Notes: generated from the sequence alone by a model not told the origin. DNA of 64,000 bases from Apiotrichum sp. Y4204 (GCA_025531455.1 JAMYHL010000033.1:310001-374000); one strand, 5' to 3'. Counted from the stretch's first letter, positions 48,610 through 61,044 are shown. Made by a program: numbers and translations.

Positions 48610-50134
48610 CGACAGGCGCGGACGCCGCCCACCCGCATCCCCTCCAGCCAACCCCTCCCCCGGGCCACCAGGCGTGAGCTGAGGGTGACAGACTTGTCCT
48701 GAACTCTGCCATTCCCCACCACACAGTGCCCCCAGTGGGCACCCCGCAACCCCCCTCCTCCGTTCCTGTTTCATTCCCCATCATGATCCTTCGCACGACA
48801 CGCCAAACGCTACCTACTACTACCACATACACTCGCACACACTGCACGCGCTGCACGCAGCGTCTCTTCCGGGCGTCTGCACAATCACTGTAGAGTTTGG
48901 GCTCAGAGTTTTTCTAAATTACGCTAAACAGCACATGCATCGCATGGTATTGCGGGGCGGGGAGGGCCGTGCGTGGCGTGACTGACCTACATTACGCCTC
49001 TGATACCGCTGCTGCATGGAGATTGTTGCTGACTGATGCGAAGATGAGTCGCGAGTAGCGCGGACGGTCGGATGGATCGAGATTGGGCGAGCTGGCCGAG
49101 CTGGGCGACCTCTGAGAGGTATGTGGAGGTGTGGGGCAGATCGGGGATCGGGGGATCGGCTTATGGCGCGAATCGGACTTGCGCTGATCCCGATAATCCA
49201 CACTGATCCGGCTGATCCGGCTGATCCAATGATCCAATGTCTCACAGGCTCACAGCTGACACGATCGTGCGCGCGATTTGGAACATCGCGCGCGTGAGAC
49301 ATGACCTTAGACTTTCGACCTCACAACTCGCGAGAACAACAATAAACTTGTACAAAGCTATGAAAAAAAAAAAAATGTGTGTCGCGACCCACGAATAGAC
49401 ACACTTGAGACGTTGGTTCTTCTCCGTGGCCCGGATGTGTCGCATCGTGATTGCTCCTGAGGAAGAAAACTAAGTGCGAGGCCGCAGTTGTGTGTAACTC
49501 CCGCGTCTATAACACTCATTTGGCTGATCATCGTAAGGACCTTACCCCACACACAACAACGCTCACACATTGTTCACGAGCCCTCGCACCCAATGTTCCA
49601 CCCACATCGGGTGACACCGAAATGTGCGAGACTGTACATCCCGCATTATCTAGCTTGGAGTATGTTTCGGACTGCACTCAGCTCACTCACTTTACCTCGC
49701 GACTCGCACTCACGTCACTCACGCACTCGCACTGACATTTTGTAGCCATGGTGAGAGTAGTGTGTGGCCTCGCGACGCGGGCCATTGAGTGCAGACATCT
49801 CACATCACCCTCGCATCGCACTCGCACCGGCTTCGCGTCAGTCTCGCGCCAGCGGTCGTTGCACCTCACGCTTCTTCTGGTCGAGTTATCAGTCGCCACT
49901 TGCTGCTCGAAATGGTATTTCTTGGACGGGTCGGGCTTCCCATCCTCATCCCCATCCCATTCCTCTCATCCCCCCATTGCTCCTTCCTCTGCCTGGAAGC
50001 TAGACTCAGCTCCGAGTCCAAGAGACTTCAGAGTTCAAGCTAGGCTAGTCCAAGGCTCGACTCCACCAGAAATCGGGCTTCCACCTGTCCACTCAAACCC
50101 CATTCCAGACCACCGCTTCCATATCAACTCCACA
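48610..50134. other. Intergenic between PUB1 and the proline-rich protein
   Basis: No supportable gene. A GATCCGGCT/GATCCAAT short repeat lies near 49200-49235 and a 12-A run near 49362. The open frame preceding 50135 continues upstream but has no start or resemblance that would extend the next gene. Confidence 0.45.
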
Positions 50135-51201
50135 ATGGCCCCTCGCAGGCGCCCCGCTCCGGCCTTAAAGCGCCGCCACACAAGCGAGACAACCCGTCTT
50201 ATCAAGGTACACCCCCCCGCCAGGAAGCCGTCGCCCCTCTTCGGATCCATCGGCGACTCCCCCAGGCCCGGACATGCGCACCCGTACACGGCCTACTCTG
50301 CGAATCCTGCGCTCGTCCGGCACGTGCTAAACTACGACGCCCAAGGGGTCGGGTACGAAACGCCCTGGGTCGACAGGATCGACAGCCCGTACCCGTCCCC
50401 CGTTACCCCACACTTTGACCACAAAGATATCCCGCCATCTCCACTTCGCGCGTGGCTCAACACCGCGCCCCGCTACCGCTCCGAGTCCCCGCCTCCCGGT
50501 CCCAAAGGCCAGCGCGTCATCGTCGTCGCCGCCCCTCGCGAGCCCGAGCCGTTGACGATTGCGCCAGCGCTCTTGAAATTAAACTCGCCCACCAACCCCG
50601 CACCCGTTCACCCCGTCGGATCAGTCTTCGCCACTCCGGGCTATTCCCCGCTTTGCGCCGAGACGCTCTTACCCTCGCTTGTGAACATGTCGGTCTCGCA
50701 GACCCCCCCGACCCCCGCCGCTTCGAGTGTTGGCCAAAGGCCGCTTGCCACTCCTGCAGGTATCGCCAAGCCGGCCCTAACCCCCACCATCACGCCCATG
50801 TTCACATCGCCCGGCACCCCCGCGACACCACGCACCCCTGGGTCCGCGGCGCATCATGCCCATTCCCTCTTCCGGGTACCCCTCAAGCCGAGCCGCAAAT
50901 GCCGCCCGCCGCCGCTGGATATCGGCGCGCGCCTCGCGTCTGCTGGTGTGCCCGTGGAGAATATCGACGATGCGGTTAGCGATACGGAGATGGAAATGGA
51001 GGCGGAGAGTGAGAGTGATGATGAGGAACATGGTGAGTATCAAGGTTTTTGGAACGGCCTTTAGCTGTCCTTTTATTTTGTGCTTTGTTCTCTGTTTTGC
51101 TGACGCTCCCAGAACTTCGCACGCTTTACGCATACATGAACCCGAAGCGCTACGGGCGTGTCGACCTCGCGGACCCGCTCTGCAGCCCCATGGACTTTTA
51201 A
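50135..51201 (+). CDS. Unrecognised proline-rich, largely disordered protein
   Basis: Two exons (50135-51032 and 51113-51201) with an 80-nt intron whose acceptor is preceded by GCTGAC; 328 residues. The start MAPRRRPAPALKRRHTS follows ACACA ATG and opens a basic N-terminus. The middle is Pro/Ser/Thr-rich with repeated TP dipeptides (SQTPPTPAASS, TPTITPMFTSPGTPATPRTPG), resembling phosphorylation-dense linkers. An acidic patch (SDTEMEMEAESESDDEEH) lies just before the exon junction and is followed by a compact end (LRTLYAYMNPKRYGRVDLADPL). I do not recognise a family; the short C-terminal block is the part most likely to be conserved. No signal peptide or transmembrane segment. Confidence 0.75.
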
Positions 51202-51636
51202 ACAGCCGGCATTTAGGTGGGGGTGAGTGAAGGTCTGGCGGGTATGTTTGAGGTGTCTTCGACAAGTTCCGATGTGTAAATTATTCGGCGAGGCGACGTA
51301 CGATGTCGAGGCCGGCAAGATTTAGATATACCTGCAGATGCAGAACCCACGATTAGAAATTTAGGTAGCTGTTCCTCATTTCCGTCACCACCCCTCCCCA
51401 ACGATCCCCTCCAACTCACACACACAACCTTGTACATAAGATAAACTAGTGCTTCTCCGCATAAGCAATGTCACAATGCCACACACATCACACCAGGTTG
51501 ATGCAGTCAAGCCATTCAGTGCAGTAAGGATTTTCAATTATTCGGGCTGTGATACATGCAATGCGGGGTATAAAATGCTGGGGCGGCAGAGGGGGGCGAC
51601 GGACAGAAGGATGCCGGACAGTAACGAGTCGTGATA
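51202..51636. other. Convergent 3' intergenic region
   Basis: Lies between the 3' ends of two convergent genes. No coding exon or other feature recognised. Confidence 0.5.
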
Positions 51637-52082
51637 TCATGCACTTGGGGACTGTGCCGCCTGCTGGCGCTGGCGGACCTCTTGGAGCTTTGTGTCAATG
51701 TTGGCGCGCTCGCTGAGCAGTTCCTTGCGCTCGTGCTCGAGTCTGCGTGAGTACATTCTCCGCGTTATTTTCTCACTGGACGATGCGCGCGCGGATGGCG
51801 CGCTCGCCGACAAGCGCACTGTCTTCCGGTACACGCGCAAACTCGCGCTCGAGGTAGCGCTCCTTGAGGGCCATGCCGCCGTAGACCGACACTAGTTTCG
51901 TGGCGAGACACCGGAATAGGGGAGGGATAATAATATATACGCAAGTGGAGTGAGTTTGGTGAGATGCGGTCAGTACGTGAGCGCGCTTCAGATGCCACAC
52001 TTCTTGCGGCCGGCTCGCACTTACGGGGCACGGCGACTGCGCAGGATGCGAGGAGGATTTTGTTTGCCGTGAGGAGGCGCAT
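51637..52082 (-). CDS. Small membrane/coiled-coil protein, unrecognised (possibly mitochondrial)
   Basis: Three exons (52082-52025, 51891-51777, 51742-51637) join to 92 residues; introns are 133 and 34 nt. The N-terminal third (MRLLTANKILLASCAVAVPLSVYGG) has a basic start and a single hydrophobic stretch, which could be a transmembrane anchor or cleaved signal. The rest is a charged helix (ALKERYLEREF; LEHERKELLSERANIDTKLQEVRQRQQ) typical of a coiled coil. Size and layout recall small inner-membrane assembly factors such as Pet117, but no diagnostic motif was found, so the name is left open. It is divergent from SET9. Confidence 0.7.
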
Positions 52083-52874
52083 TGTGAGTGGGTTTGGGAG
52101 TGTGTGATATGTGAAGACGGAGGGGAGACCAAGATTGAGGAACGACGTGAACGTGAAATGACACAACGAAGAGGTGGAGGTTGTAACAAGCTCGCCAAGT
52201 GGTGGGTGCATGACGGACCTGGACAAAACAGATCTCAACATCTCAACGAAAGCGGAAAATGTGCACGGCTCTTTTCAGCTTCAAATGATCCATTAGAACA
52301 CAGGTGTTCAGCCATTGCGCATCCTAATTGATTCCCGTACTTTTCTATTAGTAGCTGATTGGAATTCTGGAGTGTGGCACATTGTTGGTGCCTGGGTGAG
52401 TGGGTTTTCGTGGGTTTTCCCTTTTTGCGCCCTTTGTCCTGGGCTCTCCTGGGTCTGATTTTCTGGGTCGGGGGAGTGTCTGGCCATCTGGCCTCTGGCG
52501 CTTTGCCTTCCCTCCCCCCTGGCTGTCCTTTGTGTGTGTGTCTTCCCTCCCTTCCCCCCCGATCCCTCTCCTTTTTCCCCCTCCTTCCGCTCTCTCCTCT
52601 CTCTCCCCTCCCTTGCCTTTCTCTCCTTTTGACTGACCAAACTGAATACAAACATCCATCCCTCCATCCGCATCCGCATCCACATTCTCTTCACCACTTC
52701 AAATCATCCTTTCTCCACAACATCCATTCACGACTCTATCCATCCCCGCGCACTCGTCGCCATCTACTCTGTCGTCCACATCGCCCGCACTGCCCGGCAT
52801 TCCCCCGCTCCCATTCGTTCCCCGGCTTGCGGCGCTGCCTCCACCCGCCAGGCACTTGACCCACTCGCGCCGTA
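52083..52874. other. Divergent promoter region and SET9 5' leader
   Basis: No coding exon recognised. From about 52500 to 52870 the plus strand is a long C/T-rich tract (CCTTCCC, CTCTCC), likely the SET9 leader. The left half is less biased. Confidence 0.5.
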
Positions 52875-55800
52875 ATGCCAAACACCACCGTGACCACCAC
52901 CACCACCACAACACCAGCAGAACCTACTGCACCACCAGACGATGCCGCCGACCGCACCCCCGCCGACGAGCAGGCCCAGCCGCGTAAGCTGCTCCCCGCC
53001 GAGCACCTCGAGCGCAACGATGACATGTGCTCCTCGATCCTCATGGACCAGATCGCCTGTGATGGTCTGCCACTCGGCCGCCTCGGGGTGCGTCATCAGC
53101 AGGCCGCGTTCGAGCGCCCTTCGATCAAGCCCGCAGAGGTCTTGAAGTCGATCAGACGAGTGAGTAGAGACGAGGCCCTTCCATGTTCACCTCCCCGTTC
53201 ACCTTCCCTTATCCCGCACTTGTCCTGCAGCCTTAGACACTAACCGTTCCCTTTCAGGTCATCAACGGCGGGAAAATCAACGACGCTGTCCGCGAAATTG
53301 TAGAGTACGCATGATTGCGGTGTGCTCTGCACGCTGTATGAGCGACATGCATGCTGACCCACACAGGAAAGTGCCCGCGCTCCGAGAACACATTGAGTCC
53401 AAGCCGGACAAGAAGCATCGCTACGAGGCAACCAGGTGGGTGAAATGACGGGACTTGGTCTTCCTTCCTGTTATTGCCCATCCCTACGGCAGCTAATGTG
53501 CAGCCACATTGGGATGTATCTCGAGGTGTATCGGCCGACCTCACGCGTGGAGATTTGGCGCACCGATCGCTACGAAAAGGCGGAGGGTTTCCACGAACTT
53601 GGCGTGTTCGCGACATCGGTCATTCCCCAGGGCGAGATTCTTTACGAGATACAAGGACAATGTGCCGACTTGCCGGACGAATGGTCCAACAGCGACGAGG
53701 AGGATTCGGACGACACGTCCGGCAGCGATCGTGACAAACCTGAGGATGGACCGGCGCGCGTGCGCCGCTGTGCCATCAAAGGAAGGCGCGATTTCAGTAT
53801 CATCAGTTCCACGCGTTACGCAAAGACGCAGCTGTTCCTCGGTCCCGCACGCTTCATCAACGTACGTGGAGTGGTGGTTTGGAAATTCCGGCCATTTCTG
53901 ACACCTCTAGCACGACTGCGAGCCCAACGTCGAGTTGATGTCGCTGCAAAAGAACCGCGTCTCGTATCGCACGCGACGCCGGATTATGATCGGCGAGGAG
54001 TTGACTACGATCTAGTGGGTATCGTGTTTATTTTGCTGTGATTGTGGCTAACAAACAGTGCACCCCACTATTGTAGGTATTTACATTCCGCAACGTTTTT
54101 GCTAACCTCCTCTAGTCAGGAAGAACAACCGTGGATGGTGAGTAGACCTTTTCAGCAGGTCATATCTGGCCACGATAATTTTTCTAACCCCCAGCATGTG
54201 CCTCACGTGCGAGACAAACGGTAAAGGATACTACGAGAAGCATCCCACCGCGCTTTCGATGCGTGCTGCGGCTCCCAGCCTTCAGGAAGAGTCTTCCTCG
54301 AGGCCAACTGAGCCAGTCCCTGGTTCAGATTGGGATGGTGACAGCAATGCATCGGACGGAGATTCCACAACAGAGCCACCCACGCCGCCATCATCTGTGG
54401 ACGACGAAAGCATCGATGACAGTATGGCCGACAGCGCTGCTGTCAATCGCCCATTTCGTCTAGTCCGCAACAACACCCGCAAGCTGGACTTTTCCAAGAA
54501 ATGGAAAGGCTGGTCGCCCTCAGACAACTATCTACCTCGGCGTCCCCCGGTAGATGACCCGGATGCCAAGCGATGCTACACTTGCATCGACTTGCTGATT
54601 GATGACGGCAACCCGATCCCTCGGGAGAAGGGATGGGACGACTATTGTGGCCGGTGAGTGTCCCTAAAGATAATGTCTTCTAACACGGTAAGCTGCATCC
54701 GCCACGCCCTCATCTTTAGACGCCCATGGCCAGCCCGCAACAAGGAGCAAGTCAACGATTTCCCGCCTATCAACTTAGTTCCTATAAACTATCCGCCCAA
54801 GATCATAAGTCTGGCGGTGTTGCCATCGGTTGATCCGCCGCCAGAACCAGCGCCGGAAACGATCGTCACAGTGCTCGCGACTGCCGATAATGTGCGCAAC
54901 CCGAACAAGTTCGACCGTGCCTGGTGGAAGCTCAAGGCCCAATGGGCGGCCGAAGACGAGGAAGTGCAAAAACTGCGCGAGGCCGACTGGGCGCAGCAGT
55001 GCATGGAAGAGGAGCGGGCCAGACTGGCGGCGGAGCACCGCGCCGAGGCCAAACGTCTTCGCGAACTGGAGAAGGAGAAGAGGAACAAGAACAAGATCAA
55101 GGGCAGCGGATTATGGGCCAAGTACGAGGAGATTCCCGAAGACGTGATGTTACGCCGCATAGCGGAGCGCAACACGGTCGTCACTGGAACGCGAAGTGGG
55201 CGAAGATTCACGGCGCAGGACGACAACGAGGCCGACATCTTACGCGAGGCCCAAAAGGCGCTCGACCGCGAGCGTTTCAGGGATGTGCGTGATTGGGAGA
55301 AGAATCGCCGGTTGCGCATACGGCAGCAGGTACAGGGTGACGTGGAGGAGGTCGACGAGGAGAATGGTAATGCGGATGAGGGCCAGGATGTGGACATGAC
55401 GATGGAGTCGACGCTGGGAGAACAGCACGTGAACGCTGTTGCTGGACCGTCTCGGGGACAGAACGCCGTTGCTGGGCCATCTCGCCGCGGCGGCCTCAGA
55501 GCAACATCGTCTGCTTCGGCTCGCACGAGTACCTCTCCTCGCGCTGCCACCCGCGCTACACCAGCTGCATCAGCCCGAGCTCCGTCCCGATCTCTTGCGA
55601 CTCCCCGTGGTGGCCCCGTCCGCACTCCCCAGACTTCCTCCTCTGCCCGGGCTCGTCTCCTTCAGAACGGTACCAAGGACTCTCCGTACGAAATTCCGAC
55701 CTCATCAGATGATGACCTGCGGCCACGACGCCCAGCTGGCGACAAATTTAGCGACGGCCGTTTCATCATCGACCTGGCGGGATCCTCGTCCTCGGAGGAC

Positions 55801-56434
55801 GATGGCCTGCGTCGCCTCTCAAAGCCTCTCAAGTACATCCCGAACCCACGGTATACCGCGACACGGCGCGCTCAAGAAGAGCATTTCGATGCTCCTCCCG
55901 TCAAGCGCGGTCCGGGACGCCCGCGCGGCACCGGTCCCAAGCAGATCCGCGAGAGGCGGAGAGCGGAGAGGGAGCGTGCCCGGCTCGAAAAGGAGAAGGA
56001 GAAGGAGGCGGCCGCCAATGCCGAGCGCCGCGCCAGCAGTTCCCGAAAGCAGAGCGCGGACGGAAGCGGCGCTGCGCTCTCCTCTGCGGACGAGGCATCT
56101 CCTCCCTCTATTCGCTCTGATGAACCCGACAGTGACACTCACATGAGCCTCGACGAAGACGTTCTGTTTGCCGGACCGGCCGAGTTTACCTCGTCGCCCT
56201 CAGAGTCGGAGTCCTCCGAATCGTCGCTCTCACCTTCCCCGCCACCCTCCATGAAACGCAAGCGGCCCTCAGGCAGTGACGGCGTAAGTATCTTTCGACA
56301 AGTGAGAGGAAAACGCCTCTGACCTCCAGCCCGGTCGTCCGCGTCACTTCTTCAAATTTGACGGCATTCCCCTTGCGCGTGTCTCCCCCGACCGCTCCCG
56401 CCCCCCGCCGGCCGTGTTCACCGGCCCGACTTGA
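52875..56434 (+). CDS. SET9: Histone H4K20 methyltransferase Set9 (Suv4-20/KMT5 type)
   Basis: Methylates H4 lysine 20 using S-adenosylmethionine, in the nucleus. Ten exons: 52875-53159, 53258-53304, 53367-53435, 53504-53861, 53911-54014, 54059-54072, 54116-54137, 54195-54653, 54693-56283 and 56330-56434; 1,017 residues. The N-terminal helical region has LERNDDMCSSILMDQI. The SET domain has GFHELGVFATSVIPQGEILYEIQG, then LGPARFINHDCEPNVEL (the NHxCxPN substrate/cofactor motif) and GEELTTIYAPHYFRKNNRG. The post-SET CMCLTC follows. Exons 6 (14 nt) and 7 (22 nt) must be spliced to give YAPHYFRKNNRGCMC. The long C-terminal half is disordered: a charged coiled stretch (EEERARLAAEHRAEAKRL), then Ser/Arg and Asp-rich parts with an AT-hook-like KRGPGRPRG. 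Confidence 0.93.
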
Positions 56435-57844
56435 CCTAGACGACAGTAGATTCTGGCCTAGATTCTACACACCCGACTTGCAGACTTTCCAAGACTGTTG
56501 TTCATCATGGCCTCCAGTATCCTGACTCGTGTTTCCGTGCTTCCGGCCACATTGTTTCTCTAATTTGCCCCCACTGCACAGTGTCATCCTTCTTGGTTCC
56601 TGTCACCACATTTTTTCCTTTGAACTGCTTCATTCTTTTCCTCTGGCAATCTCTCACCCTCATTGTAGCACCAATGCACCTGAATCGTATCCTGCAATTT
56701 CCCTACGCTCCTGATTGCCTCACTGACAGTCGTTAGGAGTGGACAGTGTGTGACGAGCAAGCGGAGATACAACTGAGTACACCTGCATATTGGCTCGCTG
56801 GGCGCCCCACTTTCAGAGCTCTTCTGTACGGTCCACAGCTCCACAGCGCTAAGAATTGCACACGACCAGCGGACCGACGTGGCGGTGGGAAGGAAAGGGG
56901 TGCTGTACTGGAAACAGAACACCTCGTCGAACTTGTAGAACGAGTTTGGTGAAAATGCAGTTGGCGGCCCTCCTTCGGTCACGTCAATTTACCCTCGACA
57001 ACTGCCACGTCTCTGATGGTCCTCGGCGCTCGTCAACATTGATGACTGTCAACTTGCGCACTGCCCAATCATGCTGGCCCGCTCCCATATCCGCAAAAGC
57101 GCAGCGAGTCACACGACTTTGACTTGATCTACTGATCCCATCTGCGAAGAGCGAAGAGGGAGTGATCCAACATGGGCTGGGATGGATATCTACGCCTGTA
57201 GGCTGCACAGCGTTGTCTTCATGTCTCGATAATTCCTAGGCCTTGCCCAACTGTGCCCTTGTCGCGCACAGTGCACAATTTTCGACTTGCTGCGCAGCAT
57301 GTCGACGCTGAGAGCCGCCGCGGACGAGGCAGTGCCACTTTTGTTTCCTGGACATTGCGTATTGGTGCGACCGGGCAGTTGTGGCTAGTATCCATATCTC
57401 GCGTGGCGCGGATATCCGGTGTTCAGATTATCTAACTGTCAGTGCCACGGTGCGTGAGCTGTCTTCAACTTTTCTCCTCTTCTGCTCTTTTGCTCTTGTG
57501 CTTCTGCTCCTGCTCCTGCTCGCCACATCATTGCAACCTCGATGAACGCTTCCGACCATCCCTCCTTTCTCCTTCCACCCCACTTCGGCCTCGTGCCCAC
57601 CAGCGGGCTCTGCACGACTGCATTACTGCATTACGGTACGGACGCGTGTGTGGACACCGCTGCTATGTTTAGTCTAGTGCAAGTCGGAGTGCGGACAAGG
57701 AGCGAGCGTGCGGGCACGCCGCGCGCAGAGTCTTTCGAAAAGTTGGCTTCTTTAGACGCGGCGTCGTCTTTCGGTATTGGGGTAGCGGGTAGCAAGGGAC
57801 GGGGTTTCGTCTGGGGCGCGCCGCTCCTGTCCTCGCCCACGCGC
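56435..57844. other. Convergent 3' intergenic region
   Basis: About 1.4 kb between the 3' ends of SET9 and the TMEM33-like gene. No coding exon with family resemblance; a pyrimidine-rich plus-strand stretch lies near 57440-57600. Confidence 0.45.
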
Positions 57845-59350
57845 TTAGCGGCGGGGAGCAGCACCGGGACCTGCGCCAGCGCCGGCCGGAGCAGCAGCTG
57901 CAGGAGCGGCAGCGGGGGCACCGGCCGCGGCACCAGCGGGGTACATGGCACCGCCGCCCCAGGTGCGGATGACACGCTTGACGGTGGTCCAGACGTTCTT
58001 AGCGCCGGGGTTGGCGTTGACGAGGCCGTCAATGCGGCCCGCGACGCCGTCAACCGCCGTGCGGGTGAAGAGCGAGGCGTGGTAACGAAGGCGGATGAAG
58101 TGGGCGAGGAAAAGGGGCGCGACAAACGACGAGCGCCACATGAGCGCACCGATGGTAACACGGGCGAGGATGAAAAGCTCGGCGTGGGCGACAAAGTTCA
58201 TGGCCTTGTCGTAGTTGCCCTTGACCCAGAGCTGGATCTGGCGACCCAGGTTCTCGGCCCAGTTGGGCGGAGGACGCTGTCCAGCGGCCGCACCGGGAAC
58301 GGGTTTGCTGAGCGTCAGCGGAGAGTGTCAGAAGAGAGGGCGGCCGAAGGAGGCAGTGGCTCGACAGCGAAGCTGACAGAAATAGGCACAGCGGCCTCTC
58401 CGAAAAGCAAACATGGCCGCGCTTCCAACACACCGAAAGTACTCACGAGTAGAACTTGGGAAGAACATTAGTGCGAAGGAAGGTCGCACAGTGGAAGATC
58501 GAGAAGGTCGCGAAGGGAAGGATGGTGACGTTGATGGGCTTGGAGATGAGCCTGGGTGTCAGCGTGATCGTGTCAGTTGGAGCCATGGGTAGGCTGAAGG
58601 AAGAGGACGGGCGGGAGAGATGAGAGACTGCTGCCAACGATGGCGAGGGGACCCGGCGTCGGGACTTGCTGTGATAAAGGGCTGAGCAGCTATCCACTGC
58701 CCTTCTCCGAGTGGAGACCCTCACACGACCATGCCAGTGACGACCTCCCGAGGTCTTCCCCCTTCCTCTGCATCCCGATCCCGACATTCCCTCCTGTTCC
58801 ACAGGAATGCACTCACCAGTAAAACGCGAGAAGACCGTACTGGGCGTTCTCGTCGACAAACGCCCTGCGCAGCCAGGGCACGCCGTTGGGCCGTCCGAGG
58901 CTCTTTCCAACGACAATGACATAGCTCAGGATCGCGCCCACGTACAGCAGGCGATACGGGATGGTCGGCGTGCCCCGGAACAGCACCGTCTGGAAGAGGA
59001 TGTACGCTGGATGTCAGAATGTTCATCAGAGAGCGGTGGCTGGGGTGCGGGCGGGGCGGGGCGACGGATCGACTGCGGAGATGGATGGACGGTCTCGCGG
59101 CCATGGTTGATGAAGAGCCCACAAACGCGACGTTCCATCCAACTGCGTGGGCAGCACCCCGGCATGGAGATACCCAGCGCGTCGATGCAGTCGTGTCTGA
59201 CAGCCCGTAAACCCGCTGTGATCTCTGTGGGACGCCCACATCCCTGTCCCCTGGCCCCAAACACCCACACGACACACGCTACTTACCCGCATTGAGAACG
59301 ACGGTGAGATGGCCAAAGGCCCAGAGATAGTGCGGGTCGACGACGCCCAT
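57845..59350 (-). CDS. TMEM33 / Pom33 / Tts1-family ER and nuclear-pore membrane protein
   Basis: Integral membrane protein shaping tubular ER and assisting nuclear pore insertion. Exons 59350-59287, 59006-58817, 58551-58447 and 58307-57845; 273 residues. Hydrophobic segments: HYLWAFGHLTVVLNAAYILFQTVLF split here, RLLYVGAILSYVIVVGKSL, NVTILPFATFSIFHCATFL and ELFILARVTIGALMW. The family core includes SSFVAPLFLAHFIRLRYHAS, matching the TMEM33 block with Phe-x-Arg-Leu-Arg-Tyr. The C-terminal tail is Ala/Gly/Pro-rich (GAAAGAPAAAPAAAAP). The first three introns are 280, 265 and 139 nt, longer than usual here. Confidence 0.88.
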
Positions 59351-60439
59351 GATAGCGAGTGTGGGGGGTGGATGGATGCGTGAAAGTGGAAAGAAGAGTA
59401 GATGTGGATGGATGGATGAGAGAGATGACTAGAACTCGTGCGGGCTGCCAAAAGAGGAGCGAGGGAGCTTGGTGCGGTGCGGTGCGGCTGTTGGTGCAAT
59501 GACGCGGCGGGAGAGAGGGAAAGTGCGGGGGGCGGTGTGCGGGGGGTGATGGATTGGCTGCAGGAGAGGGCCAAAGTTTGGACAAAGCTGTCTGTCGTCA
59601 AGTCGTACAAATCACCGGCGATGGATAGCGGCGAGGATGTGGTGATGAGAGAAGATGCAAGAGATGAAGTGGGAGAAGGCGATGGGAGGGAATGCATATA
59701 TGCATGCAATTTGGTGATGGATGAGCCTCGAGACAAGCTCCACGGCATCTCTTCCCATCTTGCTCTCTCTCTGAATGTGACAGACTCTTGTGTGTGACGT
59801 AGCCGCTCTCAAACTAGTGACGGCTAGAAAAATGTCATCATCATCGTCAGTGCCGGTGATCGAACATCCACCCAAGACAATGGCAATGACATGCATGGCA
59901 CCTACGCTGTACAAAGTACGATATGCATGCAGTTACTCCGTCCTCTGTACTGTGTGCGCAGCAGCTCAGCCTCTGCATGCTTGAGCTTTGCGTTCCAGTT
60001 CCTGCGGAATGCAATCTCAACGCAGGGTACGCAGCACAGACTGTGCCCGCCACGTCGCGGAGCTTCCGCGCTGTCGCGCTGCCGTGTCCCAGCCAGACGG
60101 AGCACGACGATCCCGCAAAACGTGGCATCCTTGTCATTGTCATCATCGTCACCACGTACCGCGTGCAACTCGGGCCTGTCGGGGCCCAAACCTTTGTCCA
60201 AGTCGCGCTGGCGGCATGCACCGCGCACCGCGCACCTCCGGGCCGCGGAGCCGGGCCGACCCACATCCATGGTCATGCGAGTACATACAACGATCTATCA
60301 ACCATGCAGAAACCAGAATCTGCGCTATTACTGCAAACCGGCCATTATCGCGGTGCTGCCTCATGCCTCAATATCCCACAATGCACAGCGCGCAGCGTCG
60401 AGCGCAGAGCACCACCTTACTCCTCGCCCCGTACACCCG
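59351..60439. other. Intergenic: TMEM33-like promoter and HSBP1 3' region
   Basis: No supportable coding region. It includes the promoter of the leftward TMEM33-like gene and the 3' end of HSBP1. GCATATATGCATGC near 59694 is a small palindrome-like motif. Confidence 0.45.
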
Positions 60440-61044
60440 CTACGTGCGTTTTCCCGGGGACGGGACGGGCTCGGCGTCGGCCATGAGGTCCGAAATGGCC
60501 GATTCGAGGTTGTCTATCCGCGTCGACATCTCCGTCACTGCTGTCAGCCGGGTTCATAGATGTCCAAGTTCCACGGCGTCACGCATCAAGTACGCTGGTG
60601 GTGGCCAAAATTCCGTCTCGATAGCACCTGTACAGCGCACGCGCACCGCTCTCTCGGACTCACTCCGCGCCCTGCTGTCAGCTTGGCTACGAAAGAATTA
60701 GCTCACAGGACCTGCTCGCTCATGTCGTCGAACCGCTGCTCGAGCGTATTCAGCAGTGTGTCGACCTGGGTATCAGTATAGGGCTTTGGTCACGAGCGTT
60801 GGGGATCAGAAGATCATGCCCCGGGAGCACCACTCCTTAGATTCTCTGCCTCTCCTTGTGCTACGCTTCTTCTCCCTGCCCCTCGTCACCTGTTGCCACT
60901 CACATAACCACACAGCTCGCCTGGACTCGTCACATTCTTCGCATTCGGCACATCGACATTCGGGTTCAGCGACGCGTCGAGCGGCTTCGTCGCGTCTGGG
61001 GATCCGCCTTTCGAGGTCGCGAGTGCTGGTGTCGTTGCCATCAT
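60440..61044 (-). CDS. Heat shock factor-binding protein 1-like coiled-coil protein, with 8-nt exon
   Basis: HSBP1 is a small trimeric coiled-coil protein that binds and attenuates HSF1 and also acts in WASH assembly. Exons 61044-60904, 60765-60707, 60671-60664 (8 nt, GGCGCGGA) and 60537-60440 give 101 residues. The conserved heptad core reads VDTLLNTLEQRFDDMSEQV, then LARMTEMSTRIDNLE and SAISDLM, matching HSBP1 in spacing and hydrophobic positions. Without the 8-nt exon the frame is lost; with it, Q-V-L-A-R-M-T-E-M-S lines up with no gaps. The N-terminal 45 residues are disordered (Ser/Pro/Asn) and the tail is short and basic (PSPGKRT). Two ATGs are adjacent at 61044 and 61041. It is divergent from GEP4. 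Confidence 0.85.
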
